Of a stretch of 29,249 nucleotides of DNA, positions 16,304 to 24,480 are shown one piece after another. How positions within the stretch are numbered: position 1 is the first letter of the stretch; the number at the start of each line of letters is the position of its first letter. Below the pieces are notes generated by a model. That model worked only from the letters and a program-made list of their open reading frames with translations. It was not told the origin of the DNA and made no database searches. This stretch comes from UBA830 sp002295635 (GTDB lineage: Bacteria > Pseudomonadota > Alphaproteobacteria > MPNO01 > UBA830), in NCBI GenBank assembly GCA_002295635.1, contig DBHK01000024.1:1-29249 (forward strand). The letters run 5' to 3'. Both the position numbers and the translations under genes were made by a program.

Positions 16304-16401
16304 CGATTATTATTCTTATGTGAGTAACAGCCTGTTATCTATAGTCTTAGAAACGTCAGCATCACGGCAAGTTTTTATTTGTCCGCTAGGGGAGAAATAC
16401 T

Positions 16402-17265
16402 ATGGTCAAATTAGCCGAAGAGGACATCGAAACGCGCGAAGTGTTAAATTGGGAAGGTTTGCACGTATTCCACTTCCTATTTTCGTCCTGTTCTCAGAAG
16501 TTACGGATATTTCTGGCACTTAAAGGAGTGAAATGGGAATCCCACGAGATTGACTTAATGACAAATGAAAATCTCAACGGATATTTTCTGGGTATCAATC
16601 CGCGTGGACTTCTACCTGCAATCGTTCATAACGGCGACGTTCACATTGAGAGCAACGATATTTTGGCGTACTTAGAGGCTGTTTACCCTGAGGTACCTCT
16701 GATTCCGACAGGATCCGAGGACAAGGTAGCCGAGCTGCTTAGACACGAAGACGAGTTGCATCTCGACCTCCGGGCCCTGAGTTTTCGGTTCGTGTTCAAT
16801 CCGCCCCACGACCCAAAATCTTCGGAAGACTTAGAGAAGTACGCGACCGGTGGTTCGGGTACCGTCAACGGACAGAAAGACGGGCGAGTTGGTATTGAGA
16901 TCGATTTTTGGAAAAGTTACGCCGATAGGGGGATTACCGACGATGTCGCCCGGGCGGCAGCTGAAAAATTCCGCATGGTGTTTAGTGAACTAGACGAGAG
17001 ATTGGCTGACCAAGAGTATCTTTTACCTCACGGCCTCAGTGTGTTGGACATTGCATGGTTTATCTATGCCAACCGGTTGACGCTGGCCGGTTATCCACTG
17101 GCGCGTCTTCATCACAATCTTGGGTCCTGGTACGCGCGTTTGGAGAAAATCCCGGAGATAGCGAGCGAAATCGCCCTTCCGCCGCCAGTTAAGGAAAAGT
17201 TCGATGCGACTCGGGCACATCATATGGAGCAGGGTGTGCATCTGGAGGCAATCACCGGGCTCTAA
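16402..17265 (+). CDS. glutathione S-transferase family protein
   Basis: This is a 287-residue cytosolic protein with an N-terminal thioredoxin-fold GST domain: SSCSQKLRIFLALKG (active-site Ser/Cys about residues 28-31), INPRGLLPAIVHNG with the cis-Pro at 72, and the glutathione-binding ESNDILAYLE. An all-helical C-terminal domain follows, with a long charged insertion around 130-170. The general pattern of INPRG..PA..H.G..ES resembles LigF-type beta-etherases and other small GSTs, so conjugation or ether cleavage on an aromatic substrate is possible. Start ATG 16402 with GGGGAGAA upstream. Confidence 0.88.
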   Translation: MVKLAEEDIETREVLNWEGLHVFHFLFSSCSQKLRIFLALKGVKWESHEIDLMTNENLNGYFLGINPRGLLPAIVHNGDVHIESNDILAYLEAVYPEVPLIPTGSEDKVAELLRHEDELHLDLRALSFRFVFNPPHDPKSSEDLEKYATGGSGTVNGQKDGRVGIEIDFWKSYADRGITDDVARAAAEKFRMVFSELDERLADQEYLLPHGLSVLDIAWFIYANRLTLAGYPLARLHHNLGSWYARLEKIPEIASEIALPPPVKEKFDATRAHHMEQGVHLEAITGL

Positions 17266-17448
17266 ACATGCAAAAAGGGCAGGAGTGCTTAATGGTACTT
17301 GGAAAACCAAAGATCTTTTGTACTTTAAAGCCAGCAGTCGATCTTGGATAGTGCCACGGTCAGATCGTATGGCAGTTAAAGGTTTCAGGAGCGCCAGATC
17401 AAGGGATAATCGTTTCCATCAAGTGGGCCGCCGGGAATGAGGTCGGTC

Positions 17449-18190
17449 TTATCTTACTGAGATGGCACGTAGTCGCGGGGCTCTCACGTCGCTCGGCTTC
17501 GGCCATAACGTAAAGAAAAGGGCCCGACGGCGTCTGTTGTTCGATCTGTTAGGTTCCGCTGCGTGTATGGTTGCCGCGTGAAAAAAAAGCGCATCACCTT
17601 TCTCCATTTCAAATAGTTCAATATTATACTGATCTGGGTGTGCCCCGATATCTGGAGCGGGTCCGTCAAACACCGCTGCACCAGTAGAATCTTAACCATT
17701 TCCGATCAGTGCCGGCTTATAAATCTTGCGCCAATTGTGAGAGCCTGTAGCGAACTTCATCACACCTGTATCCGCCGTGACCGGATCTAGTGGAATCTAG
17801 AAAGAGATAAAATCCTGCCAGGACACTTCAAAATACGGTAAGTCCTGATGCCAATAAGTTGGTGCATCAGTTCAAGGCTTTTTAACTAACAGGTATTCAT
17901 CGACTGGGTTAAGTTTATCAAATCGCAAAAATGCCGCCGCTATCGCGCTTGCTGGCGAATTCAGCATAAAGTCATTAAGGACGTGATTGCGTCGGCTCAT
18001 ATGATGAAATGTAACGGAAACGACCTTTCCCAGTTTGAATGTATTCTCGCGAAAACGGACTCGGGTCGTTCATAACATCCTAAACTGCGACGCCAAGCTA
18101 TTCCAGCCAGTCGCCGTTAAATGCTGAGCGGATGATAATGGCTCCATCAACCTCGAACGTTTTGATATCTTTTTCCGCTACAAATACCAC
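17449..18190 (-). pseudogene. decayed phytanoyl-CoA dioxygenase (PhyH) family gene
   Basis: Translated on the minus strand, this stretch gives almost an entire PhyH-type Fe(II)/2-oxoglutarate dioxygenase, broken several times. It begins at GTG 18190 (VVFVAEKDIKTFEVDGAIII), seven bases after the GMC stop. Nonsense codons are TAG at 18098-18100, TAG at 18080-18082, TGA at 17872-17874, TAG at 17797-17799 and TAA at 17692-17694. A frame change falls near 18000, between KGRFRY and MSRRNHVLNDF. The iron-binding HxD is still readable as WHQD (17842-17853), as are FFHAATIHAAEPNRSNNRR with the third ligand and IPLDPVTADTGVMKFATGSH. Three different stop types and a shift rule out recoding. It was probably once co-transcribed with the GMC gene. 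Confidence 0.9.
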
Positions 18191-18197
18191 AGTGAGA

Positions 18198-19829
18198 TTA
18201 ATTTTCTCTATGGGCGGGCAGTGGGTCGCGTCCAAGTATGATGTCGGTAGCTTTTTCAGCCATCATTAATATCGTGGAATTGATATGCGCTGAGGTGAGA
18301 TCGGGCATAGCGGATCCATCGACAACTCTTAACTTCTGAATTCCGTGGACCCGCAGATCCGGGTCTAATACGCTCTCCGGTCCGGTTCCCATAGGACACG
18401 TGCAGGAGGGGTGGTCTATAGTTACCACTGTATTGCGAATGAAATCATCAAGTTCGGTATCGGTTTTTACACTTGGTCCGGGAGTCAGTTCTTGGCCACG
18501 ATATGGGCCCAACGCATCCTGTTGTGCGACTTCACGCGCCATTTTGAACCCCTTACGAAGAGAGACAAGATCGTCGTTATTAGACAGAAAACGAAAATCT
18601 ATTACTAGGGGATCTCTGGGGTTAGTTGAACGAAGACGAACTTCGCCGCGGCTTTTCGGGTGGACGATGCCGCAGCGAATGGCGTAACCATCTTCGTATT
18701 TTTTCTTTATCCCGGGGAACCAAGGGTTCGCATCAGGCGGTGCTCCGCGGAACAAAAATTCCCAGTCGGCCGCGTCGACATCTGGCGCACTTTTCAGAAA
18801 TGCATGCATTCCGCCCGGTACGACCGTAGCGGGCCCAGTTCCGAATAGGTACGCGCGTACCATGCTGACGGCGATTTTATCGTAGCGAAGTTCTTCCCGG
18901 AACGGGCTAGTATTGTTTGGCCGGCTCCAGAAGTTTGAGACGACTAAATGATCCTGTAAATTTTTTCCCACCGGCAAGTCGACGATGCATTCGATACCGA
19001 ATTCTTTGAGGTGACTGGCGGGCCCGACACCCGAAAGCATTAGAAGCTGGGGTGTATTGAATACGCCGCCGGACAGAATGACTTCCTGATTAGCCCCGGC
19101 CGAGACGGTTTTTCCTTTATGTAGGTATTCGATTCCGTTGGCGGTCGACCCATTCATTAGGATACGTGTGGCGAGCGCTCGGGTATGGACTGTGAGGTTC
19201 GGTCGGCGCTTTGCTGGTTTCAGAAAAGCGTTTGCGGATGAGGATCGTCGCCCGTTCCGGATTGTGTATTGACCTTTACTAAAGCCAATCGGCTGCGGTC
19301 CGTTATAGTCTTCTGTAACCGGTAAACCGACAGCATTCGCTGCATCGATCCACGCGTCGAAAATCGGGTCCTGGGTTTTCGCGTACTCGGTTCCCACTGG
19401 TCCGTCTCCGCCGCGCCATGCATTGGCGCCGTTTTCCCAAGTCTCGCATCGTTTAAAGTATGGTAGTACCTCGGCATATGACCAGCCGGCGCTGCCGTTA
19501 AGTGACCATCGGTCGTAATCATCGGGATGCCCGCGCGTATATGCCATTACGTTGACGGATGAGGAGCCCCCTAAAACCTTTCCGCGTTTTGTTTTAAGCC
19601 GGCGTCCATTTAATTCTGTGTTGGGCTCAGAGATGTAGCCCCAGTCGTGCAGGCCGAGTTCGTGAATTTTCCCCATACCAACAGGTATATGGATAAGAGG
19701 GTCCCAGTCGCATCCCCCCGCCTCCAGTAAAAGGACCGAAATATTTGGGTCTTCTGTTAAACGCCCTGCGAGCGTGCAGCCGGCCGAGCCTGCACCTGCA
19801 ATGATGTAGTCGTATTCTTTCTGCTCCAT
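18198..19829 (-). CDS. GMC-family FAD-dependent oxidoreductase (choline dehydrogenase-like)
   Basis: This is a 543-residue flavoprotein of the glucose-methanol-choline family that oxidises an alcohol. The N-terminal FAD site is YDYIIAGAGSAGCTLAGRL, with the second part LLLEAGG. GMC signature 1 is GKVLGGSSSVNVM and signature 2 is SGGVFNTPQLLMLSGVGP. The C-terminal catalytic region has IDHPSCTCPMG (the His that acts as base) and TSAHINSTI. Two ATGs are adjacent; the second, 19829, has the better spacing to CGAGG. It lies downstream of the FrnE-like gene and upstream of the PhyH pseudogene. The alcohol substrate is unknown, and BetA itself is only one possibility. Confidence 0.92.
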   Translation of the reverse strand: MEQKEYDYIIAGAGSAGCTLAGRLTEDPNISVLLLEAGGCDWDPLIHIPVGMGKIHELGLHDWGYISEPNTELNGRRLKTKRGKVLGGSSSVNVMAYTRGHPDDYDRWSLNGSAGWSYAEVLPYFKRCETWENGANAWRGGDGPVGTEYAKTQDPIFDAWIDAANAVGLPVTEDYNGPQPIGFSKGQYTIRNGRRSSSANAFLKPAKRRPNLTVHTRALATRILMNGSTANGIEYLHKGKTVSAGANQEVILSGGVFNTPQLLMLSGVGPASHLKEFGIECIVDLPVGKNLQDHLVVSNFWSRPNNTSPFREELRYDKIAVSMVRAYLFGTGPATVVPGGMHAFLKSAPDVDAADWEFLFRGAPPDANPWFPGIKKKYEDGYAIRCGIVHPKSRGEVRLRSTNPRDPLVIDFRFLSNNDDLVSLRKGFKMAREVAQQDALGPYRGQELTPGPSVKTDTELDDFIRNTVVTIDHPSCTCPMGTGPESVLDPDLRVHGIQKLRVVDGSAMPDLTSAHINSTILMMAEKATDIILGRDPLPAHREN

Positions 19830-19914
19830 CATTACCTCGAGTATTCGTTTGGTTGTAGTTCTTCGTTTTGTATTACATCTCCCGATGCATGCATTATGCT
19901 AACCACCGCTGCCA

Positions 19915-20547
19915 TTAAAACATTTGAGGCGATTTCTTTTTTGCGCCTATTTCGAGCATAAACTTCTCGAGTACCTCGTATGGTTGTGCGCCGACCACGC
20001 CGTATCCACCCGCGACATAGGTCGGAACGCCAGTAACACCGTATTTTTGGGATTTAGCCCAGTCGTCGTCCACCGCTTTCTCGAATGTGCGGTTTTCGAC
20101 AACTAATTTCGCCTCCTGCACCGACAGGCCGGCATCTTTAACGCATTCAAGCAAAACATCGACCTCGCCAATGTTCAGGGATTCTACGAAGTATGCTTTA
20201 TAGAACTCTTTTTCTAGGCGCTCTCCCTCTTCGATTGTTTCGGACCATTTTCCCAATTCCTGCGCCAGACGACTGTTATACGAATGCGTACGTTTACCGT
20301 AGGGAAGACCCTCAACGTCCATACGCTCTTTCATGTCGTAGTACATTTTTTCAGGATCTAGCCCGCGCTCGGCATAAAATCCGGCCATCTCACGGCCTTC
20401 AGGTGGCGTATCTGGATGTAAGGGAAAGTGTACTAACTTTATATTGATATCGTAATTCTGGCGGAGCTTTTCAATACGCACGGTACTGAGATAACACCAA
20501 GGTCAGACGTAATCGCTGAAGAGTTCCAGCGTCACGGATTCTGTCAT
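19915..20547 (-). CDS. FrnE/DsbA-like thiol oxidoreductase with in-frame TGA at the redox motif (candidate selenoprotein)
   Basis: The frame runs from ATG 20547 (GGAGG five bases upstream) to a stop at 19915-19917, 210 residues, interrupted only by TGA at 20503-20505. The N-terminus reads VTLELFSDYV-TGA-PWCYLS: in FrnE-type DsbA proteins this position is the first Cys of CPWC, so the gene encodes (Sec or stop)PWC. The rest is a complete family protein with a helical insert, KYGVTGVPTY carrying the cis-Pro and GYGVVGAQPYEVLEKF at the end. A SECIS-like hairpin follows the TGA. There is no signal peptide, so it would be a cytosolic redox enzyme. Alternatives are a single nonsense change or an internal GTG start at 20481, which would lack the active site. 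Confidence 0.85.
20471..20489 (-). promoter_or_regulatory. candidate bacterial SECIS hairpin
   Basis: On the mRNA, starting 14 nt after the TGA, UCAGUAC pairs with GUAUUGA (six Watson-Crick pairs and one G-U) around a 5-nt loop CGUGC. The loop begins 21 nt after the TGA and has G at its second position followed by U. Bacterial SECIS elements lie directly downstream of the Sec codon with a small apical loop bearing an exposed G/U recognised by SelB; the geometry here is consistent. The hairpin was folded by eye only. Confidence 0.6.
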
Positions 20548-20608
20548 CCCAACCTCCTGAATCTAGTTTGACACAGCATGGCATGCCGATTGTCTTATCG
20601 CTAGCCCA

Positions 20609-21616
20609 CTATACTTCAGCTTTTGCGCTCACGTCGTTACCCTGTTCGTATTTAAGATCGCGGTATTTTCCGGCGACGACCGGTTCGTATTTGGGCGGGT
20701 TATTCGGCCCAGTGCAGGTCGGAATACACTCTATAACGGCATCGTAGTTAGGCTGGAAAAAATAGCCGACCGAGAGTCGGCCGCGGGTTGGCTTCGACGT
20801 TACAGAAGGATTTACGACCCGGTGCATGTTCGACAACCACGTATCATTCGTCCAACGCATTAGCTGGTCCGCGATATTGATGATGAAGAATTCCGGTCGC
20901 GTTTCGACGTCAATCCATTCGCCTTGCCTAGTGCGCACTTGTAGGCCGCCGGGTTCGTCTTCACCCATAAGGATGGTCATCATACCATAATCGGTATGTT
21001 CGCCGGCGCGGATGTGGCCGGCTGGTGGGTCACCTTTTAGCAATGGATAGTAATTCAGCCGAGCGGCGGTAGCGTGTTTATCAGTTTTGTCATCGAACCA
21101 AGTTTCGGGCAAACCTAATGCTAGTGCGATAATATGAATTACATCAATTACCAGCCGGTTCATTTCCTCGTAGTAAGCCACGGCGGCTTTTTTGAAAGTC
21201 GGCGGCTCTTCCGGCCAAAGATTCGGAATGAAGTAGTTCTGTCCTTGGGGAGAGGTATAATACGGTGCTTCGGGCCAACTCTCTGGCCCGTAATGATAAA
21301 ATTCTTTTAGGTCTGGGGTGGCATCCGGCACAACGGTTCGACCTAGTGCCTCGCCTGCTAGTTCGCGGAAGCCTCTTGGAGTATCAGGGATTGGGTGGCT
21401 GGAGGCTTTTTTTATTTCCTCGTTTTGTTCAAAAAATACGTGAGAGGCCTCTCGAAGATCCTCGATGATTGCCTGTGGCACCCCATGTCCTTTTATGGCA
21501 AAAAAACCAATTGTCTTACAGGCTTCCGCGACTGCCTTCGAAACGGTTGTTTTGCCAACGCTATCACCGGCAAGAAATGGTGAAATATCAATAACGGGAA
21601 CGTTCTCAGCTTTCAT
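20609..21616 (-). CDS. 2-oxoglutarate/Fe(II) oxygenase, isopenicillin N synthase family
   Basis: This is a 335-residue cytosolic non-haem iron oxygenase. The N-terminal DIOX_N part is VPVIDISPFLAG...GFFAIKGHGVP. The jelly-roll core has the metal triad His207-x-Asp209 (GEHTDYGMMTIL) and His265 (NMHRVVNP), with the 2-oxoglutarate-binding Arg280-x-Ser282 in RLSVGYF. Full family length. It starts a minus-strand cluster with the FrnE-like and GMC genes and the former PhyH gene. It probably hydroxylates or desaturates a small molecule. ATG start with AGGGTT upstream. Confidence 0.9.
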   Translation of the reverse strand: MKAENVPVIDISPFLAGDSVGKTTVSKAVAEACKTIGFFAIKGHGVPQAIIEDLREASHVFFEQNEEIKKASSHPIPDTPRGFRELAGEALGRTVVPDATPDLKEFYHYGPESWPEAPYYTSPQGQNYFIPNLWPEEPPTFKKAAVAYYEEMNRLVIDVIHIIALALGLPETWFDDKTDKHATAARLNYYPLLKGDPPAGHIRAGEHTDYGMMTILMGEDEPGGLQVRTRQGEWIDVETRPEFFIINIADQLMRWTNDTWLSNMHRVVNPSVTSKPTRGRLSVGYFFQPNYDAVIECIPTCTGPNNPPKYEPVVAGKYRDLKYEQGNDVSAKAEV

Positions 21617-21799
21617 ATTGCAACCCTAACGTCCGACATCTATCAACTCAATACGAAGATTGACCCTATTGCCTCGTAGCGACCGGTATTGATATCTAAA
21701 TAGGTACTTAAAATTATGCCGGGGTCAAATTTACTGGTTGGACTTCGCCTTATTAACAATGCATCCTGAGCGGGTATCGGAATCAGAAATGTTAAACAT

Positions 21800-23059
21800 T
21801 TGACAGGACTTTCTGAAATAAAACAACATTTTACAATATTGGGTGCAGGTGTTGTCGGACTTTGTTGCGCTGTTTCGCTGCAGAGGGAGGGGTTTGATGT
21901 TACCCTTGTTGATAGGCTCGATCCAGGCACGGGGACGTCTTTTGGGAATGCTGGGCTGATCCAAATTGACTCCGTTGTGCCTATCGCGACACCTGGAATC
22001 ATGCGCGCGGTTCCCAGCATGCTGCTAGACCCAATGGGACCGCTGGTTGTTAGATGGCGTTACCTTCATCGGATAGCACCATGGCTGCTCAAATTCGCGC
22101 TTAACGCTCGACCCGACAAGGTTGAACAAATTTCATTTGCTCTTGCTTCATTACTTGATCGGTCAAATGACGCATGGCTTGGACTTATTACCGCTGCCAA
22201 TGCAGGGGATATTTGGCGCCAATCAGGCGAGCTGCATGTTTATCGTACAAGAGAAGCTTGGGAAAAATCTCGATTGTCAGATGAATTGCGACGCCGGCGT
22301 GGCTCTAAACTTGAAGAACTATCCGTAGAAGAAATGCGTCAACTTGAACCATCTCTTTCACCCAAACTTCACCGGGGGGTATTTACGCCCAACGCTAATT
22401 CTATCACTCATCCGTTTCATTTGTCTCAAAGACTGTTCGAACTATTCAGACGAAATGGTGGTAAATTTGTAAAGGTCAATGTAACCGGTATTGAAAGGCG
22501 CGAAGATGGTGAGCCATGTCGCCTATTAACTGACGGAGCCTATCTTCCGATAGGCGGTTTGGTCATTGCCGCCGGCGCATTTTCTAAGCCTTTTGTAAAA
22601 TCTGTAGGTGCTTCCGTTCCGCTCGAAACTGAGAGGGGATATCACCTTTGGCTGCCCAATCCGGGAATTGAAATGCGCCGCCCCATCATCGTCGGTGACC
22701 ATAAATTTGGTATTGTTCCAATGACGGGTGGTATCCGCTTGGTTGGGACGGTGGAATTCGGTGGCCTAGATCTAGCGCCTGACTGGCGTCGCGCAGATGT
22801 TTTGGCGAAACTATCGAAGCCGTTCGTACCAGATTTGAATTTAAAGGGGGCCGAGCGCTGGATGGGGTATAGGCCCTCAATGCCAGATAGTCTTCCAGTA
22901 ATTGGACGACTACCTGGGAGAAGGAATTTATATTTAGCATTTGGACACGGACATCTGGGGCTTACGATGGCGGCTGTGACGGGAGAGATAATTGCCTCTT
23001 TGGCAAGAGGTAAAAAAATAAATTTTGACCTTTCGCCGTTTAGTCCTGAGCGGTTTTGA
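21800..23059 (+). CDS. FAD-dependent amino-acid oxidase/dehydrogenase (DadA-like, DAO family)
   Basis: This is a 419-residue flavoprotein of the D-amino-acid dehydrogenase group. The FAD-binding FTILGAGVVGLCCAVSLQREG lies at the very start, followed by the DadA-type GTSFGNAGLIQ. A mid-domain KSVGASVPLETERGYH and the C-terminal FAD contact FGHGHLGLTMAAVTGEIIA complete the fold. The only available start in this frame is TTG at 21800 with a poor Shine-Dalgarno site, so the start is uncertain by a few residues. It probably oxidises a D-amino acid or related imino acid. Its stop is 16 bases before the next gene. Confidence 0.88.
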   Translation: MTGLSEIKQHFTILGAGVVGLCCAVSLQREGFDVTLVDRLDPGTGTSFGNAGLIQIDSVVPIATPGIMRAVPSMLLDPMGPLVVRWRYLHRIAPWLLKFALNARPDKVEQISFALASLLDRSNDAWLGLITAANAGDIWRQSGELHVYRTREAWEKSRLSDELRRRRGSKLEELSVEEMRQLEPSLSPKLHRGVFTPNANSITHPFHLSQRLFELFRRNGGKFVKVNVTGIERREDGEPCRLLTDGAYLPIGGLVIAAGAFSKPFVKSVGASVPLETERGYHLWLPNPGIEMRRPIIVGDHKFGIVPMTGGIRLVGTVEFGGLDLAPDWRRADVLAKLSKPFVPDLNLKGAERWMGYRPSMPDSLPVIGRLPGRRNLYLAFGHGHLGLTMAAVTGEIIASLARGKKINFDLSPFSPERF

Positions 23060-23075
23060 GAATCGAAACAAAGAA

Positions 23076-24122
23076 ATGCGCATTGATGCCGATAACCTGA
23101 AGTTAAAAATCATCGCTATTTTTGAGGCCATGGGTAGTCAGACCCAAGAGGCGGTACTTGTCGCGAACTCGCTAGTTCAAGCTAATTTGAAGGGCCACGA
23201 CAGCCACGGCGTTGGTTTGGTGGCAACCTACATAAGCCATTTCGAGAACGGCCTTCTCACTCCCAACACCGAGGTTAGACTGATCAGAGACGATGGAGCG
23301 ATTTTGATGTTCGACGGTGGTCGAGGTTTCGGTCCCCGTGTTGCCGGAGATGCAATGGACCGGGCTATTGAGAGATGCGCGGAAACAGGTGTTGTGCTCA
23401 TGACAATTCGGAATGCCCATCATATTGGCCGAGTAGGCGCCTATGGAGATATCGCAATTGCGGAGGGGTTGATTTCTATCCATTTCGTCAATGTTACCGA
23501 TCACTCTCCAACTGTGGCTCCGTGGGGCGGCGCGGAACCGAGGTTTGTGACGAACCCCGTCTGTATTGCCATTCCGGGTACAGAAAATACACCACCAACA
23601 ATGCTTGATATGGCAACTAGCAAAATTGCGCTCGGTAAGGCGAGAGTTGCAATGTCGAAAGGGGAAAAACTTGGTCCAAATTTGGTAATTGATAACATGG
23701 GTCTGCCTTCTACTGACCCGTCTGTTGTATATGACAATCCGAGGGGATCCCTACTGCCGTTTGGTGATTATAAGGGGTCCGGTTTGGCATTGATGTGTGA
23801 ACTACTTGCCGGTGGTCTTTCAGGAGGTGGAACTATTCAGCCCGGAAATCCTCGACAGGAAAGTATCGTAAATAACATGTTTACAGTCTTGGTTGATCCT
23901 GAACGCCTTGTAGATGTTGACTGGCTTCGTGCAGAAATCGACGCAACGGTAGCGTACGTAAAGTCAGCACGGCCTACCGTTACTGAACGGCAGGTGATGG
24001 TTGCCGGAGATCCCGAGCGCGTTTGTATTATTGAGCGCACGGCGGATGGGATCACCCTTAACGATGAAGCATGGGAGGAATTGCGTGCTGCGGCCCAGAG
24101 GGTTGGCGCTAGTATAGACTGA
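23076..24122 (+). CDS. malate/L-lactate dehydrogenase family oxidoreductase (Ldh_2 type)
   Basis: This is a 348-residue NAD(P)-dependent 2-hydroxyacid dehydrogenase of the family that contains ureidoglycolate dehydrogenase, YbjC-type malate dehydrogenase and sulfolactate dehydrogenase. The hallmarks are KGHDSHGVGL near the start, RNAHHIGRVGAYG with the catalytic His, PWGGAEPRFVTNPVCIAIP and DYKGSGLALMCELLAGGLSGG. The start ATG 23076 fits the family N-terminus; the longer frame from 23025 overlaps the preceding gene. A keto acid made by the upstream amino-acid oxidase would be a natural substrate, which is inference. Confidence 0.9.
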   Translation: MRIDADNLKLKIIAIFEAMGSQTQEAVLVANSLVQANLKGHDSHGVGLVATYISHFENGLLTPNTEVRLIRDDGAILMFDGGRGFGPRVAGDAMDRAIERCAETGVVLMTIRNAHHIGRVGAYGDIAIAEGLISIHFVNVTDHSPTVAPWGGAEPRFVTNPVCIAIPGTENTPPTMLDMATSKIALGKARVAMSKGEKLGPNLVIDNMGLPSTDPSVVYDNPRGSLLPFGDYKGSGLALMCELLAGGLSGGGTIQPGNPRQESIVNNMFTVLVDPERLVDVDWLRAEIDATVAYVKSARPTVTERQVMVAGDPERVCIIERTADGITLNDEAWEELRAAAQRVGASID

Positions 24123-24480
24123 TTGTTATTCTCGCGGAGACACTGCGGTTCTATGCTTTCTAAAAATTATTATTAGCCATTTGACTACAAAAATCAGATC
24201 GATTTAGAGCCTAGTTCTTGGTTGGATATAACAGACCGCTGTTATTGAGTGATACGCAGATCTTCAAACTCAGGTTTCAGGTCGATACCTATTACCTATC
24301 CGGACACACCGGAATTATTTGGGAAAAATTTAGTTTCGGTTCGGAGTTTGTCACTCCGATGACGATGCAGATTGAATGAGACTGGCCGGGATCAAAGAGG
24401 GACTATAGAATGTGTAAGGATCGTATTTAATGAACTGGCAAATTGTCAGGACCATTTAACAATCGACGAGGTATTAAGAC
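24123..24480. other. gene-free stretch upstream of the second Pht5-like gene
   Basis: About 360 bases without a supportable gene. It has two small perfect inverted repeats, TCCGG-ACACA-CCGGA (24299-24313) and TCGGAGT-TTGTC-ACTCCGA (24341-24359), neither followed by a T-run. They could be operators or structured leader elements for the downstream genes. A Shine-Dalgarno GAGG at 24468-24471 precedes the next start. Confidence 0.4.

Noticed and set aside
17872..17874. TGA in the PhyH-like gene as another selenocysteine codon
   Set aside because: It lies at a non-redox position just before the iron-binding WHQD segment, and the same gene has three TAG, one TAA and a frame change, so it is simple decay.
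20471..20481. Internal GTG at 20481 as the true start of the FrnE-like protein
   Set aside because: It would remove the first strand and the whole redox motif and has no Shine-Dalgarno site, whereas GGAGG precedes the ATG at 20547 at ideal spacing.
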